The notes beneath the pieces are model-generated. The model did not search any database, had not been told where the DNA came from, and saw only the letters and a program-made list of their open reading frames with translations. This document shows, in pieces, positions 61,679 to 64,000 of a stretch of DNA of 64,000 nucleotides. A program made the translations under genes and the position numbers. The DNA comes from Hymenobacter cyanobacteriorum (GTDB lineage: Bacteria; Bacteroidota; Bacteroidia; Cytophagales; Hymenobacteraceae). Position 1 is the stretch's first letter. Each line of letters starts with the position of its first letter. Where the stretch lies: the NCBI RefSeq assembly GCF_022631375.1, contig NZ_JALBGC010000002.1:434001-498000 (forward strand), read 5' to 3'.

Positions 61679-61686
61679 CAAAGGTA
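61679..61686 (-). promoter_or_regulatory. Candidate -7 box (TACCTTTG on the minus strand) for the Sco cluster
   Basis: It matches TAnnTTTG exactly. RNA would start within about 5-8 bases, at or very near the GTG at 61674. No TTG is visible at the -33 distance in the G-rich DNA upstream. Confidence 0.45.
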
Positions 61687-61905
61687 CGGCGGGGCGGGGC
61701 AGTGGAAAGGTGCGGCGGCAGCGCGGAGCGGTGAGGCGGGAGGGAGGAGCGGTGGGATGGGACCGCGGAAGGATGGGGCGGCAGGGAGGAGAGGCGTGGC
61801 GGTAGGGAGGAAGGTTGTGACGGGACCGCGGAACGGGTGAGGCGGCAGGGAGGGCAGCTGTGGCGGCAGCGCGGAAAAATCGGTCAAATCAAAAGCCTAG
61901 CATAA
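61687..61905. repeat. G-rich degenerate repeat region upstream of the Sco cluster
   Basis: About 200 bases repeat the words GGCGGCAGGGAGG, GGGACCGCGGAA and GGCAGCGCGGA with variation. On the minus strand they translate as a Pro-rich frame (FRGPVTT, FRGPIPP, FHCPAPP), which I treat as non-coding. No clear second use. Confidence 0.5.
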
Positions 61906-61911
61906 CTGGTT

Positions 61912-62032
61912 TGTCATCCTGCGCGTAGCCAAGGACCTTCTCATGGCTGCGGCGTTTGGATTCACTGCAAACAGTTCAGACGTGAGAAGGTCCTTCGCCT
62001 CTGCTTATTATGCGCAGAATGCTCAGGATGAC
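61912..62032. repeat. Intergenic inverted repeat (family A) with an interrupted right arm
   Basis: The left arm 61912-61944 (TGTCATCCTGCGCGTAGCC..) pairs with 61981-62032, but the right arm carries about 20 extra bases (CCTCTGCTTATTATGCGCAG region, 61997-62019) relative to the other copies. The insertion splits the arm between CCTTCG and CTCAGGATGAC. Confidence 0.75.
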
Positions 62033-62091
62033 AGAGTTTAACCTCCTCATCTACCAATCCACTCACCCACAACTCCACCAATCCACCACTT

Positions 62092-63084
<993 letters not shown>

Positions 63085-63103
63085 TTGTTCGCTCAGCATG
63101 TTG

Positions 63104-63140
63104 CCCAACAGGCCCGTCGGACTCCGGCGGGCCTGTTGGG
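63104..63140 (+). terminator. Hairpin terminator after the aldo/keto reductase gene
   Basis: A 13-bp perfect stem (CCCAACAGGCCCG / CGGGCCTGTTGGG) with an 11-base loop, 20 bases after the stop. The T tract is weak (TTGTAGT). Confidence 0.7.
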
Positions 63141-63271
63141 TTGTAGTGCCCCAGTGCCGAGGCGGCAACGGAACCCAGGCCATCTGTTCCCAATTCTTCT
63201 AAAACAGAAGTGCCGCCCCACCCAACACAAAAGGTACGGGCAGAGCGGCCAAATAACAGCTGTACACGCCT

Positions 63272-64000
63272 CTAGCGCAACTCCATTTCCTTCAGGGAGA
63301 TGATGTATTCCTTGGAGTTGGCGTCGTAGCGAATGGTATATTTCTTGGGGAAATACTTGCCGCTGACCTCGTAGGAAGCAGGCTGCTTAATGGCCTGCTC
63401 GATGCTGACGCTGGGCACCAGTAGCGCTTTCGTGAACATGGGCTCGACGAAGGTGACGTGCCCGTCGTAGGTGCCGTAGATAAACGTGTGGCTGAAGCTG
63501 CCACCGGGAGCGTATTCGGGGCTGGTGGGGTCAACCCAGTGGCGGCCCATCATGGGCACGGTGCGGCTGGGCGCTTGGTTGGGCGGCGTGATGTAGCCGG
63601 CCGGCAGCTTGGTACTGGCCGGAAAAATGTCGCCCTTGGGGTCGTCGAGGGTGATGGCGTGTTGCGCGGCCATGGGTTGCATGTAAAAGTGCGCATCAAA
63701 ATGAGGCACGGTGTATACCCCAGCCGGCTCGTGGCCGTTGGGGTTCCAGTCGAAAGAAATGTGGTCGAAAGGCATTTTGGTGGTCGCACCGCCGGCGGGG
63801 AGGGTCACATCGTACATGGTGCCCAAGATGGGCGTGGCCGGCAGGTTGGTCAGGCCCGTAGCCGTGAGGGCCACGCCTATTTCCATCGGGTTGCCGTTGG
63901 CATCGGCCGAGACAAAGCTGCGGGCCGAGCCGGCTCCAACCTGCACGGTTGGGCCATAGGTGGTTGACGGCTGCGCCGGCGAGTCAGCATCTTGGCTGCA
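63272..64000 (-). CDS. DUF5602/TTHB210-like lipoprotein, 5' end cut by the window
   Basis: The minus-strand frame stays open from 63272 to the window end. The last readable codon (64000-63998) is Cys followed by SQDADSPAQPSTTYGPTV, a composition typical of a lipoprotein just after its lipid-bound Cys, so the missing part is probably only the signal peptide. The domain has MYDVTLPAGGATTKMPFDHISFDWNPNGHEP, VPHFDAHFYMQP, VPMMGRHWVDP and FIYGTYDGHVTFVEPMFTKALL, the pattern of DUF5602. Several His and Asp residues (HFDAHF, GRHWVD) could bind metal. A GTG at 63946 is an unlikely start. Confidence 0.82.
   Translation of the reverse strand, partial: CSQDADSPAQPSTTYGPTVQVGAGSARSFVSADANGNPMEIGVALTATGLTNLPATPILGTMYDVTLPAGGATTKMPFDHISFDWNPNGHEPAGVYTVPHFDAHFYMQPMAAQHAITLDDPKGDIFPASTKLPAGYITPPNQAPSRTVPMMGRHWVDPTSPEYAPGGSFSHTFIYGTYDGHVTFVEPMFTKALLVPSVSIEQAIKQPASYEVSGKYFPKKYTIRYDANSKEYIISLKEMELR

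Overview
The window looks like chromosomal DNA of a high-GC Bacteroidota of the Hymenobacter type (order Cytophagales). Supporting signs are a C-terminal type IX secretion sorting domain, TonB receptors with an N-terminal carboxypeptidase-regulatory-like domain, many lipoproteins, no Shine-Dalgarno pattern, and promoters of the Bacteroidota form TTG-N19-21-TAnnTTTG. No rRNA, tRNA, CRISPR array or transposase gene was found. The genus is inferred from gene content only.

Layout. 0.1-4 kb: reductive pyrimidine degradation (beta-ureidopropionase, PreT, PreA). 4-9 kb: a small lipoprotein, an outer-membrane protein and a TonB receptor. 8.9-14.1 kb: XdhC, an AraC regulator, an NmrA-type reductase, a haloacetate-dehalogenase-like hydrolase, a GNAT and a DUF4262 protein. 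14.1-20.2 kb: a three-gene RND efflux operon on the minus strand. 20.7-22.3 kb: a HigBA-like toxin-antitoxin pair and an AT-rich unknown membrane protein. 22.4-25.8 kb: divergent katG/oxyR. 26-27 kb: an AT-rich propeller protein. 27.2-31.1 kb: a PaoABC-type molybdenum aldehyde oxidoreductase, which the distant XdhC may serve. 31.4-33.7 kb: a two-component system. 33.9-36.7 kb: SulP transporter plus beta-carbonic anhydrase. 36.8-41.6 kb: M1 aminopeptidase and a second TonB receptor. 42.2-44.1 kb: a SAM-I riboswitch in front of an amino-acid permease. 44.2-51.1 kb: small and hypothetical proteins, a DUF433/DUF5615 pair and topoisomerase III. 51.2-59.8 kb: SDR-DUF2867 protein, beta-barrel protein, DUF2911 protein, T9SS-sorted protein, a broken SUKH gene, an M28 peptidase and an SseB-like protein. 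59.9-61.7 kb: lipoprotein-Sco-cytochrome c cluster. 62-64 kb: aldo/keto reductase and a lipoprotein cut by the window end.

The most striking non-coding feature is a dense set of long intergenic inverted repeats. There are about fifteen copies in at least five sequence families, typically two arms of 20-38 bp with a variable spacer of about 20-60 bp. Several sit inside operons. A separate 134-bp two-tier hairpin lies at 45.8 kb. The best functional discoveries are the riboswitch-controlled permease, the consensus katG promoter overlapped by a palindrome next to an OxyR that keeps both redox cysteines, and a 13-bp inverted repeat in the divergent region between the aldehyde oxidoreductase and the two-component system. 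Three AT-rich plus-strand genes of likely foreign origin each end at a near-identical terminator shared with a resident minus-strand gene. I did not find a convincing complete new defence or biosynthetic system.
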